The notes beneath the pieces were generated by a model that did no database searches, had not been told where the DNA came from, and was given only the letters and a program-made list of their open reading frames with translations. Below, piece after piece: positions 28,508 to 36,202 of a stretch of DNA of 36,202 bases; within the stretch, counting starts at the first letter, position 1, and every line of letters begins with the position of its first letter. The position numbers and the translations under genes were made by a program. The stretch is from Bacteroidales bacterium (GTDB taxonomy: Bacteria > Bacteroidota > Bacteroidia > Bacteroidales > UBA3824), in NCBI GenBank assembly GCA_017543645.1, contig JAFYFR010000091.1, forward strand, positions 1-36,202. Direction: 5' to 3'.

Positions 28508-29293
28508 TCAAAGAGTTACGCTTGTGTCGGCAAATTTTGCGCCACGGATTTTGGCAGTTTCATAAATTTGGTCGGCGGCGTGCTCAAAGCCAGCCACGCA
28601 ACCCATAGCATCTTCTAAGATAACGAGTTTAGAAACCAATTTAGGCATATTGTCAAACAATTGCGCAATGGTGTTGGCTACACAATGGCTCTTGGCTTCA
28701 CCTGCCAAATATACATTGTCGTATTCATTGAGTTTTTCGGCAAGGGCGTAGTTAAACATTGTATCAGGGAAATCGGGATTTATAACCTCAGCCTGAAATG
28801 CGCCGAAATGTTCCGAAAACGGAAAAGCACCCTTACGGACAATGGAGAAATACCCCTTGGTCTGTGCAGCCCATTCCAAAACAGCGTCCATCAGAGATTT
28901 GCAAATACACGCACCGTAAGTACCCGATATACAATGCACAGGCCATATGGTATGTGCGTATTTACCAGCGGCTTTGAGTTGTGCAAGATAATCCACCGCC
29001 CTCGAAACATTTCCATCGGCAGGCAACCACACTTTATTATTTACATCCTCCACCGAAATGGAAGTAAAAGGAGCGGGATGTTTACCCTGAACGTCTACCC
29101 AGAAAGCGGGATGAGATATGTCGTTGGGCTGATGGTCGTCAACGGTCATAATTACATTGTCGATCTTGTCGGCATTGCGACGGAGAAACGAGGCGAGACG
29201 AGTCATATCGCCTGTTGCACCTGGAACATACAGTGAGCCAGTATTTTCGCAAAAATCGTTCTGCGGGTCGATTACAAATAGTGCGTTTTTCAT
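28508..29293 (-). CDS. Nicotinamidase / isochorismatase-family cysteine hydrolase
   Basis: The 261-residue protein has the catalytic triad of the family: Asp9 (FVIDPQNDF), Lys154 (IVRKGAFP) and Cys204 (AGEAKSHCVANTI). A probable metal site is formed by Asp52, His54 and His61 (TVDDHQPNDISHPAF), as in true nicotinamidases (nicotinamide to nicotinate in NAD salvage). The Cys loop AGEAKSHCV differs from the GLATDYCV pattern of well-known PncA, so a related amide substrate is possible. The ATG at 29293 is chosen over a TTG two codons earlier. It lies 8 bases after the glycosidase gene. Confidence 0.88.
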   Translation of the reverse strand: MKNALFVIDPQNDFCENTGSLYVPGATGDMTRLASFLRRNADKIDNVIMTVDDHQPNDISHPAFWVDVQGKHPAPFTSISVEDVNNKVWLPADGNVSRAVDYLAQLKAAGKYAHTIWPVHCISGTYGACICKSLMDAVLEWAAQTKGYFSIVRKGAFPFSEHFGAFQAEVINPDFPDTMFNYALAEKLNEYDNVYLAGEAKSHCVANTIAQLFDNMPKLVSKLVILEDAMGCVAGFEHAADQIYETAKIRGAKFADTSVTL

Positions 29294-29301
29294 ATACAAA
29301 A

Positions 29302-31272
29302 TTATTTAGAGTTACCTACAATTATGGTTGCGCCGTCGTGGGGGACGGTAATCTGCAACATATTCTTCTTGGGCGTTACCTGTTTCATAGAGCCGTAGAG
29401 ATTGGCATCATCGGCATAAACTGTAACTCCGCCATTAATAAAATCAAGATTGAGAGTACGTTTGAGAGGTTCTTTCTGTGCGTTGATAGCCACCACATAC
29501 CACTTGCCTGCGCTGCGGCGAGCCATTATCAAGTATTTGCCAGGGTAACCGTCGATAAACTTGATGTCGTCCCAAAGCGTGGGGCATTGCTTCACAAAAT
29601 CAAGTTTCCATTGCTCTTTGGGCAGCACCTTATAATATAGTGCAGTGTGATTGAGTGGACATTGGAACAAGACAGCCACAGCCATCTGAAAAACATCCGA
29701 AGTAACACGGTGTCCGCCCCACATAGTGGTGTCGTTGGTGGAGTTAAAATAATTATTGAAAGTGATGCCGCCGTAATCCATCGCAGCCACAGAGTTGCGA
29801 ATTATAGGATGGAGGGTTGCATTGTAAGATTCTTGACGGCAAAAATCATCGCCAAAATGAAGATTCTCGCTTGCGAGAACTGCCTCAGAACCTATAAAGT
29901 TGGGGTACATTCTCTCCCACCCCCTCGGCAGGGTTGCCCCGTGGAAAATTACCTCCAATCCAAAATCGTTGGCGTCGGCAAGAATATCCTCATAAAGTTG
30001 CATAGTCTGCTGTTTGTCAGAGCCTAAGAAATCTACCTTGATACCGCGGATGCCAATCGACTGCATCCACGCCATCTCGCGGCGGCGTTTGATAATATTG
30101 TTCATAATATGCTTGGGACCTTGAGGTGCGTCGTTCCAATAACCGTTTGAGTTGTACCAAAGACAGAGCGACGTGCCTTTCTGTTTAGCATATTTGGCAA
30201 GAATCTCAATAGAATCGCGTGTAATTTGCGTATCCCACCAGTTGTCAACTATTTGCGAAACGAAACCAAGGTCGACAGTAAAGTCTATATAGCGTTTCTG
30301 CTCCTGAAAGTTGACACTCTCATCGAAACCAATAATCCAACTCCAAGTGCCAGCACCGTAGGTATAGTTTTTAGATGGAGCATAGAGTGGCTCAACAAAA
30401 TCCCATGGAATTGTGGTTTCAACAATAGGTGCAAGTGTTTCGCCCAAAGAAATTGTGCGCCAAGGAGTTTCACCCAAAAGCGGAATACCCGGAGCGGAAG
30501 TACCGTTGCCGTTGAAATCCTCCTCCAAAGGGAAAGCCACCTTGTAACTTGCTCCGCCCTCGCAAGTGATATGCGATGCGCAATATGCTGACGTTACGTT
30601 AGTTTCAGAAATCAGCACCCATCCGTTAGGCACGTGAAACAACGCAGGAAAGATAAATCCCAAACCGTTGGCGTTCTTGCCAGTTTTGTCGTCGGCATAA
30701 TATGGTTGCTCGTAACTTGGCGCGGTGCGCGCCCATCCTGTCTGCCCCTTCATCTGCGGCGAGAGGAAGGTGGTAGTGCCGTCGGGAAAGTTGAAGAATG
30801 ATTTTTCGTTGTTAATCACCGCACAGGCAAACGGCTCGGTGGGAGATTTTGGATTCGGTTGCGGATAAACCACGTATTTGAATGCCAAGTCGTTGTTTTT
30901 CACCATAAAAACCAAGTCGATAGCGGGACGGTCGTTTTGATAAAGGCTAAGAACCGCACGTGTGGCAGAAACATCTATATGACTACGTTTCAACACTTTG
31001 CTATCGTAACTAAACGCTGTCGCCTCGGTTTTAAAATCCTTAGGAGTAAGGTTTTCAGAAAAATCACCAACAGTGGTAACAAGACCCAACTGCGACTGCT
31101 TCAAAAAATCTTTTCCATTTAGGAAAACAGAATAAAATACCTTGCCGGTTGTGCAGTTGATGTCCACCTTCAAACGTCCGTCGGGCGAATTGACGGTGTA
31201 GTTTTGCGCGTTTATCGACAAAACGAGCGCAAAGCAGAGTATTACTATCAAAAAAATTTTCTTCATTATCAT
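29302..31272 (-). CDS. Secreted glycoside hydrolase family 97 enzyme
   Basis: The 656-residue protein has a signal peptide (MKKIFLIVILCFALVLSINAQ, likely cut after Ala), so it acts in the periplasm or at the surface. It shows the three GH97 parts: an N-terminal beta-sandwich, a central (beta/alpha)8 barrel with FHGATLPRGWERMYPNFIGSEAVLASEN, and a C-terminal beta domain. At GIRGIKVDFLGS, Asp414 stands where retaining members have their nucleophile; Glu469 is a candidate acid/base. This points to the retaining branch (alpha-galactosidase-like) rather than the inverting SusB branch. Two ATGs (31272 and 31266) are possible starts. No SusC/D pair is nearby. Confidence 0.92.
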   Translation of the reverse strand: MIMKKIFLIVILCFALVLSINAQNYTVNSPDGRLKVDINCTTGKVFYSVFLNGKDFLKQSQLGLVTTVGDFSENLTPKDFKTEATAFSYDSKVLKRSHIDVSATRAVLSLYQNDRPAIDLVFMVKNNDLAFKYVVYPQPNPKSPTEPFACAVINNEKSFFNFPDGTTTFLSPQMKGQTGWARTAPSYEQPYYADDKTGKNANGLGFIFPALFHVPNGWVLISETNVTSAYCASHITCEGGASYKVAFPLEEDFNGNGTSAPGIPLLGETPWRTISLGETLAPIVETTIPWDFVEPLYAPSKNYTYGAGTWSWIIGFDESVNFQEQKRYIDFTVDLGFVSQIVDNWWDTQITRDSIEILAKYAKQKGTSLCLWYNSNGYWNDAPQGPKHIMNNIIKRRREMAWMQSIGIRGIKVDFLGSDKQQTMQLYEDILADANDFGLEVIFHGATLPRGWERMYPNFIGSEAVLASENLHFGDDFCRQESYNATLHPIIRNSVAAMDYGGITFNNYFNSTNDTTMWGGHRVTSDVFQMAVAVLFQCPLNHTALYYKVLPKEQWKLDFVKQCPTLWDDIKFIDGYPGKYLIMARRSAGKWYVVAINAQKEPLKRTLNLDFINGGVTVYADDANLYGSMKQVTPKKNMLQITVPHDGATIIVGNSK

Positions 31273-31284
31273 TTCATATTATAA

Positions 31285-32217
31285 TTATTGTAAATCAGCA
31301 AGTTTAACACCCAACACAAGGAAATCGTCAATTTGCTGGCGGTTGCCCTTCCACTTGTCCATAGTTTCGGCAAGAATAGCCTTCTGCTGTTCCATTGGCA
31401 GTTTGCGGTTAGCAAGAATCATCTCACGGAAACGCTGAGTGTTGAATTTCTCATTGTCGTCGCCGCCAAACTGGTCGAGATAGCCGTCAGAAAACATATA
31501 TATAGAGGTGTTGTCGTCGTACATAAAATCATAGCAGGTAAACTCCACCTGCATATCGGGACGAATCTGCCTGCCGCCTATCGAATAGTAGTTGGCTTTC
31601 AAGATTTTGAGCTTGTCGCCCTGAACCACATAGAGGTTGTTTTTTGCGCCAGCAAACTGAAAACGGTGCAGGTTGGCATCTACAGTGCAAAGGCTCATAT
31701 CCATACCGTCCTCATTTTCAGAATCTTCGCTGCTCTGATTAAGAGCCAACCTGATGCCGGTGTGAAGCATTGTAAGAATAACGTCGGGTTTGAAAACGTG
31801 TTTGATATTCACAATCTCGTGCAAAAGTGTGTTGCCCACCATCGAGAGGAACGCGCCAGGAACTCCGTGCCCCGTGCAGTCGATAGCCGTAATCACATAT
31901 TTGTTCTCGTATTTAGAAAACCAATAGAAATCGCCGCTGACTATATCCTTGGGTTTGAAATAGATAAACATCTGCGGAAGCCATTTTTTGAGTTTTGTTT
32001 CGGGCAGAAGAATAGAATCCTGAATTTTGCGGGCGTAGTTGATAGAGTCGGTGATTTCGCAGTTTTTCTGCTCGATAAGGTTTTTCTGCTGTTCAATTTC
32101 ATTCTTTTGGCGTTGCAGTTCAGCGTTTATGCGCTTGATTTTGCGCAACATAAACATCAGCACCGCCACCAACGCCAAAAATGCCGTCCCCACTATTATC
32201 AACAGAATATTCTGCAT
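31285..32217 (-). CDS. Membrane-anchored SpoIIE-type PP2C phosphatase
   Basis: The 310-residue protein has one membrane helix (about 4-24), a coiled coil (26-58), the motif INYARKIQDSILLP that opens many Bacteroidota SpoIIE domains, and a PP2C core with SGDFYW (Asp96), AIDCTGHGVPGAF (Asp113), FSDGYLDQFGG and the late DDFLVLGVK, which hold the metal-binding aspartates. It should remove phosphate from Ser/Thr of a partner, such as an anti-sigma antagonist. No periplasmic sensor domain is fused, unlike many relatives with TPR or beta-propeller sensors, so it may take its signal from a partner. It starts the tight minus-strand set, 12 bases before the GH97 gene. Confidence 0.92.
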   Translation of the reverse strand: MQNILLIIVGTAFLALVAVLMFMLRKIKRINAELQRQKNEIEQQKNLIEQKNCEITDSINYARKIQDSILLPETKLKKWLPQMFIYFKPKDIVSGDFYWFSKYENKYVITAIDCTGHGVPGAFLSMVGNTLLHEIVNIKHVFKPDVILTMLHTGIRLALNQSSEDSENEDGMDMSLCTVDANLHRFQFAGAKNNLYVVQGDKLKILKANYYSIGGRQIRPDMQVEFTCYDFMYDDNTSIYMFSDGYLDQFGGDDNEKFNTQRFREMILANRKLPMEQQKAILAETMDKWKGNRQQIDDFLVLGVKLADLQ

Positions 32218-32279
32218 AGTATTTACCTATTTATTTTGTTGTAAAGATACTAAAAAAAACTATTGATAATGATTTTTGA

Positions 32280-32287
32280 CAAAAATA
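32280..32287 (-). promoter_or_regulatory. Putative -7 promoter box for the phosphatase gene set
   Basis: The minus strand carries TATTTTTG, matching TAnnTTTG, 62 bases before the phosphatase ATG, in the gap after the surface-protein gene. No -33 box is seen at the right distance. The gap shows no clear intrinsic terminator for the surface-protein gene. Confidence 0.4.
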
Positions 32288-32310
32288 ATATTTCAAAAAG
32301 CATCACGCAC

Positions 32311-35300
32311 TTATTTCACCATAAGTTTGAATCCCCGCTTTTTTCCGCCGCTAATCAACGCCCCCGAATATACTCCGCGGGGCATGGATAGTGGAGAAAT
32401 TTGTTCGGCATCATGTATCTCGTTGACAATTACGCTGTTATTATTGGATATTATTATAGTGTAATCGGTTTCGGGATTGTAATCCAAAATCTCTATGACG
32501 AACTCCGCGCCCTCAACGGCAGGGTTTGGATAGGTTTTAACAGGTTGTTTTTGAGATTTGGCAATGTCGTCGCCCTCGTCGATGGGACATGAATACACCG
32601 TAACACCGTCGGTGGTGAGCATACGCGCCTTATATTTGCCGCTCAGTTTTGGTTCGTAGAAGAATTGACGATTGGCATATTCCCCTTTATCCTCTTGGTC
32701 GTTGTGATACCATTGGTAACCATTATCTTGATACCGTCCGTCGTGGTTGTTGACGAAGATAACGTTTTTGTGGAGATGGAGGATGACATTTTGGGCAACT
32801 GCGACCTCGATAGTGATAGGATATTCGTTTGGTGTGTTGCTACGGTCGAAATAGAGTTTAATATTGCCAGGATAACGACCGGGCGTTTTGCCGTCGGGTA
32901 TGTCGATACGTATTTCGCAATCGCCATTGTTGGGTAAATCACCTTCGGTGGAGGTTATTCCATCAACTGAGAGTTGATAACGAGCCCTTTCTACATCCTC
33001 AGGCAACGAAAACCTCAACACCGTGTATCTGACATTGCCGTTGCAAACATCGTCGTTGTCATTTGCCACTTCGGGGTAGGTTATGGTTTGGGGGATAGCA
33101 AAATAGTTGCTCTTTGCTTCCCAATGAGCAGTGTAGATGCGGTTGCCAAGTTTATCGGGTGTAATCTCCACATTCTTAACAGGAGTTTCACTCGAAATAC
33201 CAGATGCGAGAGTACCTGTCCAACCCAAAAAAGTCATTCCCTTTTTCTTAGGGATGGGTATTTTAATATTTTCGGTGAGATTAAGAGCAAACTCGGTAGG
33301 CGGATTTGCATCACTGCCCCACTCGCCACCATCAAGGTCGTAGAAAACTTTATACGAATCGGTGGTAAGGTAGCCAGGTTTGCCTTCTTCACCATCAATA
33401 TGGGCGTAGTCTACATCGGTATGTCCATCGGAATAGGTTGTGCCAGCATTGCCGATTAGGTTGGGGATATTCCTGAATGGACCTGCATACCAATCCTCAC
33501 CAAATTCCTCCGCTGATGATTTGACATTAGTGGTTTTCCATTGATTGGATACTATAATAGTAGAAAGATTATAGCAATCGTCAAACATATCGCGCATATC
33601 CGTAACATTCTTTGTATCGAAACTGCTAACATCAAGGGTAGTTAGGCTTGAACAAGCAGAAAACATATAACCCATATCCGTTACATTCTTTGTATCGAAA
33701 CTGCTAACATCAAGGGTAGTTAGGCTTGAACAATTATAAAACATCCATTCCATATTCGTAACACTACTCGTATTGAACTTGCTAACATCAAGGGTAATTA
33801 GGCTTGAACAACCATCAAACATAGCATCCATATTCGTAACATTCGCTGTATTGAAATTGCTAACATCAAGGGTAGTTAGGCTTGAACAACCTTGAAACAT
33901 AACACCCATATTCGTAACATTCGCTGTATTGAACTTGCTAACATCAAGGGTAGTTAGGCTTGAACAACCCCAAAACATACCAAACATATCCATAACATTC
34001 GCTGTATTTAAATGGCTAACATCAAGGGTAGTTAGGCTTGAACAACCAGAAAACATATCATCCATATTCGTAACATTCGCAGTATTGAACTTGCTAACAT
34101 CAATAGTAGTTAGGCTTGAACAACCAGAAAACATACTACCCATATCCGTAACATCATCTGTATTCAAGTTTTCAATACCTTTTATTTCAATAAGCTTTGT
34201 GCAATAGTTAAACCACCAAGCACAAGAAGTCGGCTTAGCATCTTTAAAAGAAGCATCGAATACTACTGTTGTGTAGGGGTTTTCTATACAAGGGTCGATG
34301 TAAGTATCATAATACCTAATATTAATCCATTTAGGAAAGCCGCCTTGGTCGGTTTCATCAATTCCATGCACTCCTGCTCCTGTTCTATTACTTTTTTGGT
34401 CATCGTAATAGAATGTAAGTGTTGTGCTATCAGTTGAAACTACCACGTATGCTTCCTTATCCTTCCATAACGCAGTATAAATTCTATTACCCACCGCTCC
34501 GGCAGGGATTGAAATATCTTTTTGTAGGTTATCTTCGGTTAAGCCTGTTATCGGTGTGCCTTTCCAACCTTTGAATTTAAGACCTTTTTTGCTGATTGGG
34601 TTCGGGATTGGTAATTCAGGGGTATCTTTAAGGTCAAATGATGTGGGCGGGGTGGCATCATTTTCCCAATCTACGGTGTTTATGTCATCTATCTTGCCAT
34701 CACCATCAAGGTCATAGAAAACTTTGTAAGATTCGGTGGTAAGGTAGCCGGGTTTTGATTCGCCGAGGTCGATATGGGCGTAGTCAACATCTTGATGGTC
34801 GTAGGAATAGGTTGTGCCGGCGTTGCCGATTAGAAATGGAGAGTTTGAAAAAAAAGCACTCCCACCATCAAAAGGATCAAGGTTAGCAGTATTCCATTGG
34901 TCGGAAACAACAATAGTAGTTAAAGAATTACAATCGTAGAACATCCATTTAAACCACGAGACATTATTAGTTTTGAAATTAGAAAGGTCAAGAGTGGTAA
35001 GGTTGCTGCAACCAGAGAACATATAAGGCATATTCCCAACATTTCCAGTATTGAAATTGCTAACATCAAGGGAGGTAAGACTGCTACAACCATAGAACAT
35101 CCAGCTCATACCCGTAACCTTTTCGGTATTGAAATTAGAAACATCAAGAAAAGGAGGACCACTGCAATTGCTGAACATACTATTCATGTTCATAACATTG
35201 TTAGTGTTGAAATTGCTAACGTCAAGGGAGATAAGGCTGCTGCAACCATGGAACATACCGCCCATATCAGTAACATTCTCAGTATTGAGATATTTGTCCA

Positions 35301-35655
35301 TATCAACGATTTCTTTCAAGTTGGAACATCCACTGAACCAACAGTAACAACTTGTCGGACGATAATCGGCAAACGATTTATCAAAAACAACCTTGGTAAT
35401 CTGTTCTGCGACATCCGACCATTCATCGTCATCTCCAATTTTCATTCCATACGCTCCTATTGGCTTTTGGTCATCGTACTTGAATGTAAGTGTACCATCA
35501 TCAAACACTGCATATGCCTCCCTATTATCCTGCGCCGCCGCCTTTTGTGCCGACAACATAGCGATAAGGGTGAAAATCAAGGCGATAGTAAATTTTATTT
35601 TACAGAATACTATTCCTACTTTACATTGAAGGTGTTTGATGTTTAGATTAGCCAT
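32311..35655 (-). CDS. T9SS-secreted BspA/DUF285-repeat surface protein
   Basis: The 1114-residue protein has a signal peptide with a long N-terminal part, probably cut after AQKAAAQ (about 42). It has two copies of one module: an entry segment with FKYDD or FYYDD, a block of 26-residue leucine-rich DUF285 repeats (NVTDMxxMFxGCSSLTTLDVSxFNT), and a Listeria-Bacteroides (InlB-like) repeat with YKVFYDLDG and FLGWTG or FKGWKG. Then come an Ig-like region and a type A C-terminal sorting domain (KTYPNPAVEGAEF ... MPRGVYSG ... KLMVK), so it should be exported and attached by the type IX system. Related proteins bind host or bacterial surfaces; the ligand here is unknown. The gene lies 21 bases after the nuclease gene. 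Confidence 0.93.
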   Translation of the reverse strand: MANLNIKHLQCKVGIVFCKIKFTIALIFTLIAMLSAQKAAAQDNREAYAVFDDGTLTFKYDDQKPIGAYGMKIGDDDEWSDVAEQITKVVFDKSFADYRPTSCYCWFSGCSNLKEIVDMDKYLNTENVTDMGGMFHGCSSLISLDVSNFNTNNVMNMNSMFSNCSGPPFLDVSNFNTEKVTGMSWMFYGCSSLTSLDVSNFNTGNVGNMPYMFSGCSNLTTLDLSNFKTNNVSWFKWMFYDCNSLTTIVVSDQWNTANLDPFDGGSAFFSNSPFLIGNAGTTYSYDHQDVDYAHIDLGESKPGYLTTESYKVFYDLDGDGKIDDINTVDWENDATPPTSFDLKDTPELPIPNPISKKGLKFKGWKGTPITGLTEDNLQKDISIPAGAVGNRIYTALWKDKEAYVVVSTDSTTLTFYYDDQKSNRTGAGVHGIDETDQGGFPKWINIRYYDTYIDPCIENPYTTVVFDASFKDAKPTSCAWWFNYCTKLIEIKGIENLNTDDVTDMGSMFSGCSSLTTIDVSKFNTANVTNMDDMFSGCSSLTTLDVSHLNTANVMDMFGMFWGCSSLTTLDVSKFNTANVTNMGVMFQGCSSLTTLDVSNFNTANVTNMDAMFDGCSSLITLDVSKFNTSSVTNMEWMFYNCSSLTTLDVSSFDTKNVTDMGYMFSACSSLTTLDVSSFDTKNVTDMRDMFDDCYNLSTIIVSNQWKTTNVKSSAEEFGEDWYAGPFRNIPNLIGNAGTTYSDGHTDVDYAHIDGEEGKPGYLTTDSYKVFYDLDGGEWGSDANPPTEFALNLTENIKIPIPKKKGMTFLGWTGTLASGISSETPVKNVEITPDKLGNRIYTAHWEAKSNYFAIPQTITYPEVANDNDDVCNGNVRYTVLRFSLPEDVERARYQLSVDGITSTEGDLPNNGDCEIRIDIPDGKTPGRYPGNIKLYFDRSNTPNEYPITIEVAVAQNVILHLHKNVIFVNNHDGRYQDNGYQWYHNDQEDKGEYANRQFFYEPKLSGKYKARMLTTDGVTVYSCPIDEGDDIAKSQKQPVKTYPNPAVEGAEFVIEILDYNPETDYTIIISNNNSVIVNEIHDAEQISPLSMPRGVYSGALISGGKKRGFKLMVK
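33583..34128 (-). repeat. Seven 78-bp tandem repeats coding DUF285 units
   Basis: Seven consecutive in-frame copies of 78 bases (26 codons) encode the second leucine-rich block. The core, seen on the + strand as CATCAAGGGTAGTTAGGCTT, recurs at exact 78-base steps (for example 33631, 33709, 33787, 33865, 33943 and 34021 for ATCAAGG). Near identity between copies suggests recent expansion and scope for copy-number change without frameshift. Confidence 0.95.
34939..35250 (-). repeat. Four 78-bp repeats of the first DUF285 block
   Basis: Four in-frame 26-codon units of the same kind, more diverged than the second block. One unit reads SGPPFLD where the others read SSLxSLD, so it deviates in the leucine-rich core. 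Confidence 0.88.
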
Positions 35656-35676
35656 AGTTGATGATGTGTTATGTGG

Positions 35677-36202
35677 TTAAAGATTATTAATATCGTCTTG
35701 GGTGAGGCCTGAATATTTGATTATCATATCCATAGGCATATTGTCTGATTTCATTTGGCGGGCAAGGGCGAGTAGGGCTTCTTGGCGGCCTTGGGCACGG
35801 CCTTGGGCAATACCTCGGGCTATACCCTTTTTGATACCTCTTTGTTCGCCTTCGCGTTCTGAATTTGTCAATGCGTCAACCTCTAATTCTACCGCATCAA
35901 GGTGACGGTCGTAAATGAGACGTTCTGCCGGGGTCATTTTGGATATTTTTAACTGCTCTTTGGCTTCTATCAAGCCAGGGACTTTGGTGTCTTCCTTTAT
36001 GCTGTTGTCTTTTAAGAAGGTCATCCACTCGTCTATGGCATCGGCTACTATCTTTCGGTATGAGTTTATGCGGATAAGGTAGTATTTTGGAAAAATGTCG
36101 CTTGCTGTCTTTGGCGTGTATTTAAACTTGCGTTGGTCGCCTTTTTTGAGTTCTTCTAATGAGAGTTCTTCTCTGCGGGATAGTTTTAAAACGTTGTGCG
36201 AA
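35677..36202 (-). CDS. PD-(D/E)XK transposase-like nuclease (Rpn type), N-terminus outside window
   Basis: Only the C-terminal 174 residues are visible; the frame is open at the right edge, so the ATG at 36024 is internal. The segment LSRREELSLEELKKGDQRKFKYTPK and FPKYYLIRINSYRK is typical of the end of the PD-(D/E)XK nuclease domain of the large Bacteroidota family annotated as Rpn or PD-(D/E)XK family transposases (PF12784). The tail has the usual Gly/Arg/Gln helical repeat (KGIARGIAQGRAQGRQEA). The catalytic residues lie outside the window. Relatives promote RecA-independent recombination in E. coli. It is 21 bases upstream of the repeat-rich surface protein gene, on the same strand. Confidence 0.85.
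   Translation of the reverse strand, partial: SHNVLKLSRREELSLEELKKGDQRKFKYTPKTASDIFPKYYLIRINSYRKIVADAIDEWMTFLKDNSIKEDTKVPGLIEAKEQLKISKMTPAERLIYDRHLDAVELEVDALTNSEREGEQRGIKKGIARGIAQGRAQGRQEALLALARQMKSDNMPMDMIIKYSGLTQDDINNL

Noticed and set aside
31333..32244. 303-codon plus-strand frame opposite the phosphatase gene
   Set aside because: The phosphatase motifs on the other strand are unmistakable; this frame has no recognisable domain.
33583..34128. Regular array considered as a CRISPR
   Set aside because: The units are contiguous 78-bp in-frame codon repeats with no unique spacers and encode DUF285 leucine-rich repeats.

Overview
The window looks like a chromosomal segment of a Bacteroidota bacterium, probably of the order Bacteroidales. 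The signs are promoter -7 boxes of the TAnnTTTG type, a C-terminal sorting domain of the type IX secretion system, a family GH97 glycosidase, a Bacteroidota-type PD-(D/E)XK transposase-like nuclease, and ribosomal proteins with Bacteroidota-style tails. No RNA gene or CRISPR array was found. No intergenic stretch exceeds 300 bases; the longest is the 282-base divergent region 24072-24353.

Region 1 (2-6532, + strand) is accessory. It holds a gene cut by the window edge with a YbjN-like segment, a cytoplasmic trypsin-like protease fused to a zinc ribbon and a YbjN-like tail, a small lipoprotein, and a large nSTAND1-type NTPase with a transmembrane helix and 14 WD40 repeats. The NTPase has its own putative promoter. 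A protease next to a STAND ATPase with a propeller sensor is a layout seen in bacterial conflict and signalling systems, so this is the best candidate for an undescribed system. The functional link is inference.

Region 2 (6641-24071, - strand) is the fused str/S10/spc/alpha ribosomal cluster: rpsL-rpsG-fusA-rpsJ-rplC-rplD-rplW-rplB-rpsS-rplV-rpsC-rplP-rpmC-rpsQ-rplN-rplX-rplE-rpsN-rpsH-rplF-rplR-rpsE-rpmD-rplO-secY, then infA-rpmJ-rpsM-rpsK-rpsD-rpoA-rplQ. The sequence shows punctuation: a promoter before rpsL, an intrinsic terminator after secY, a probable promoter before infA, a canonical promoter between rpmJ and rpsM, a strong hairpin between rpsD and rpoA, and a terminator shared with the converging NTPase gene. 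The map gene, often found between secY and infA, is absent. L23 carries a basic insertion of about 20 residues.

Region 3 (24354-27721, + strand) has two tandem paralogous single-pass membrane proteins of unknown function. The second overlaps the start of mutS2.

Region 4 (27718-36202, - strand) holds a tightly packed set: a SpoIIE-type phosphatase, a secreted GH97 glycosidase, a nicotinamidase-like hydrolase and a methyltransferase-like protein. Upstream of it lie a large T9SS-secreted surface protein with BspA/DUF285 repeats, including seven 78-bp tandem units, and a nuclease gene cut by the window edge.
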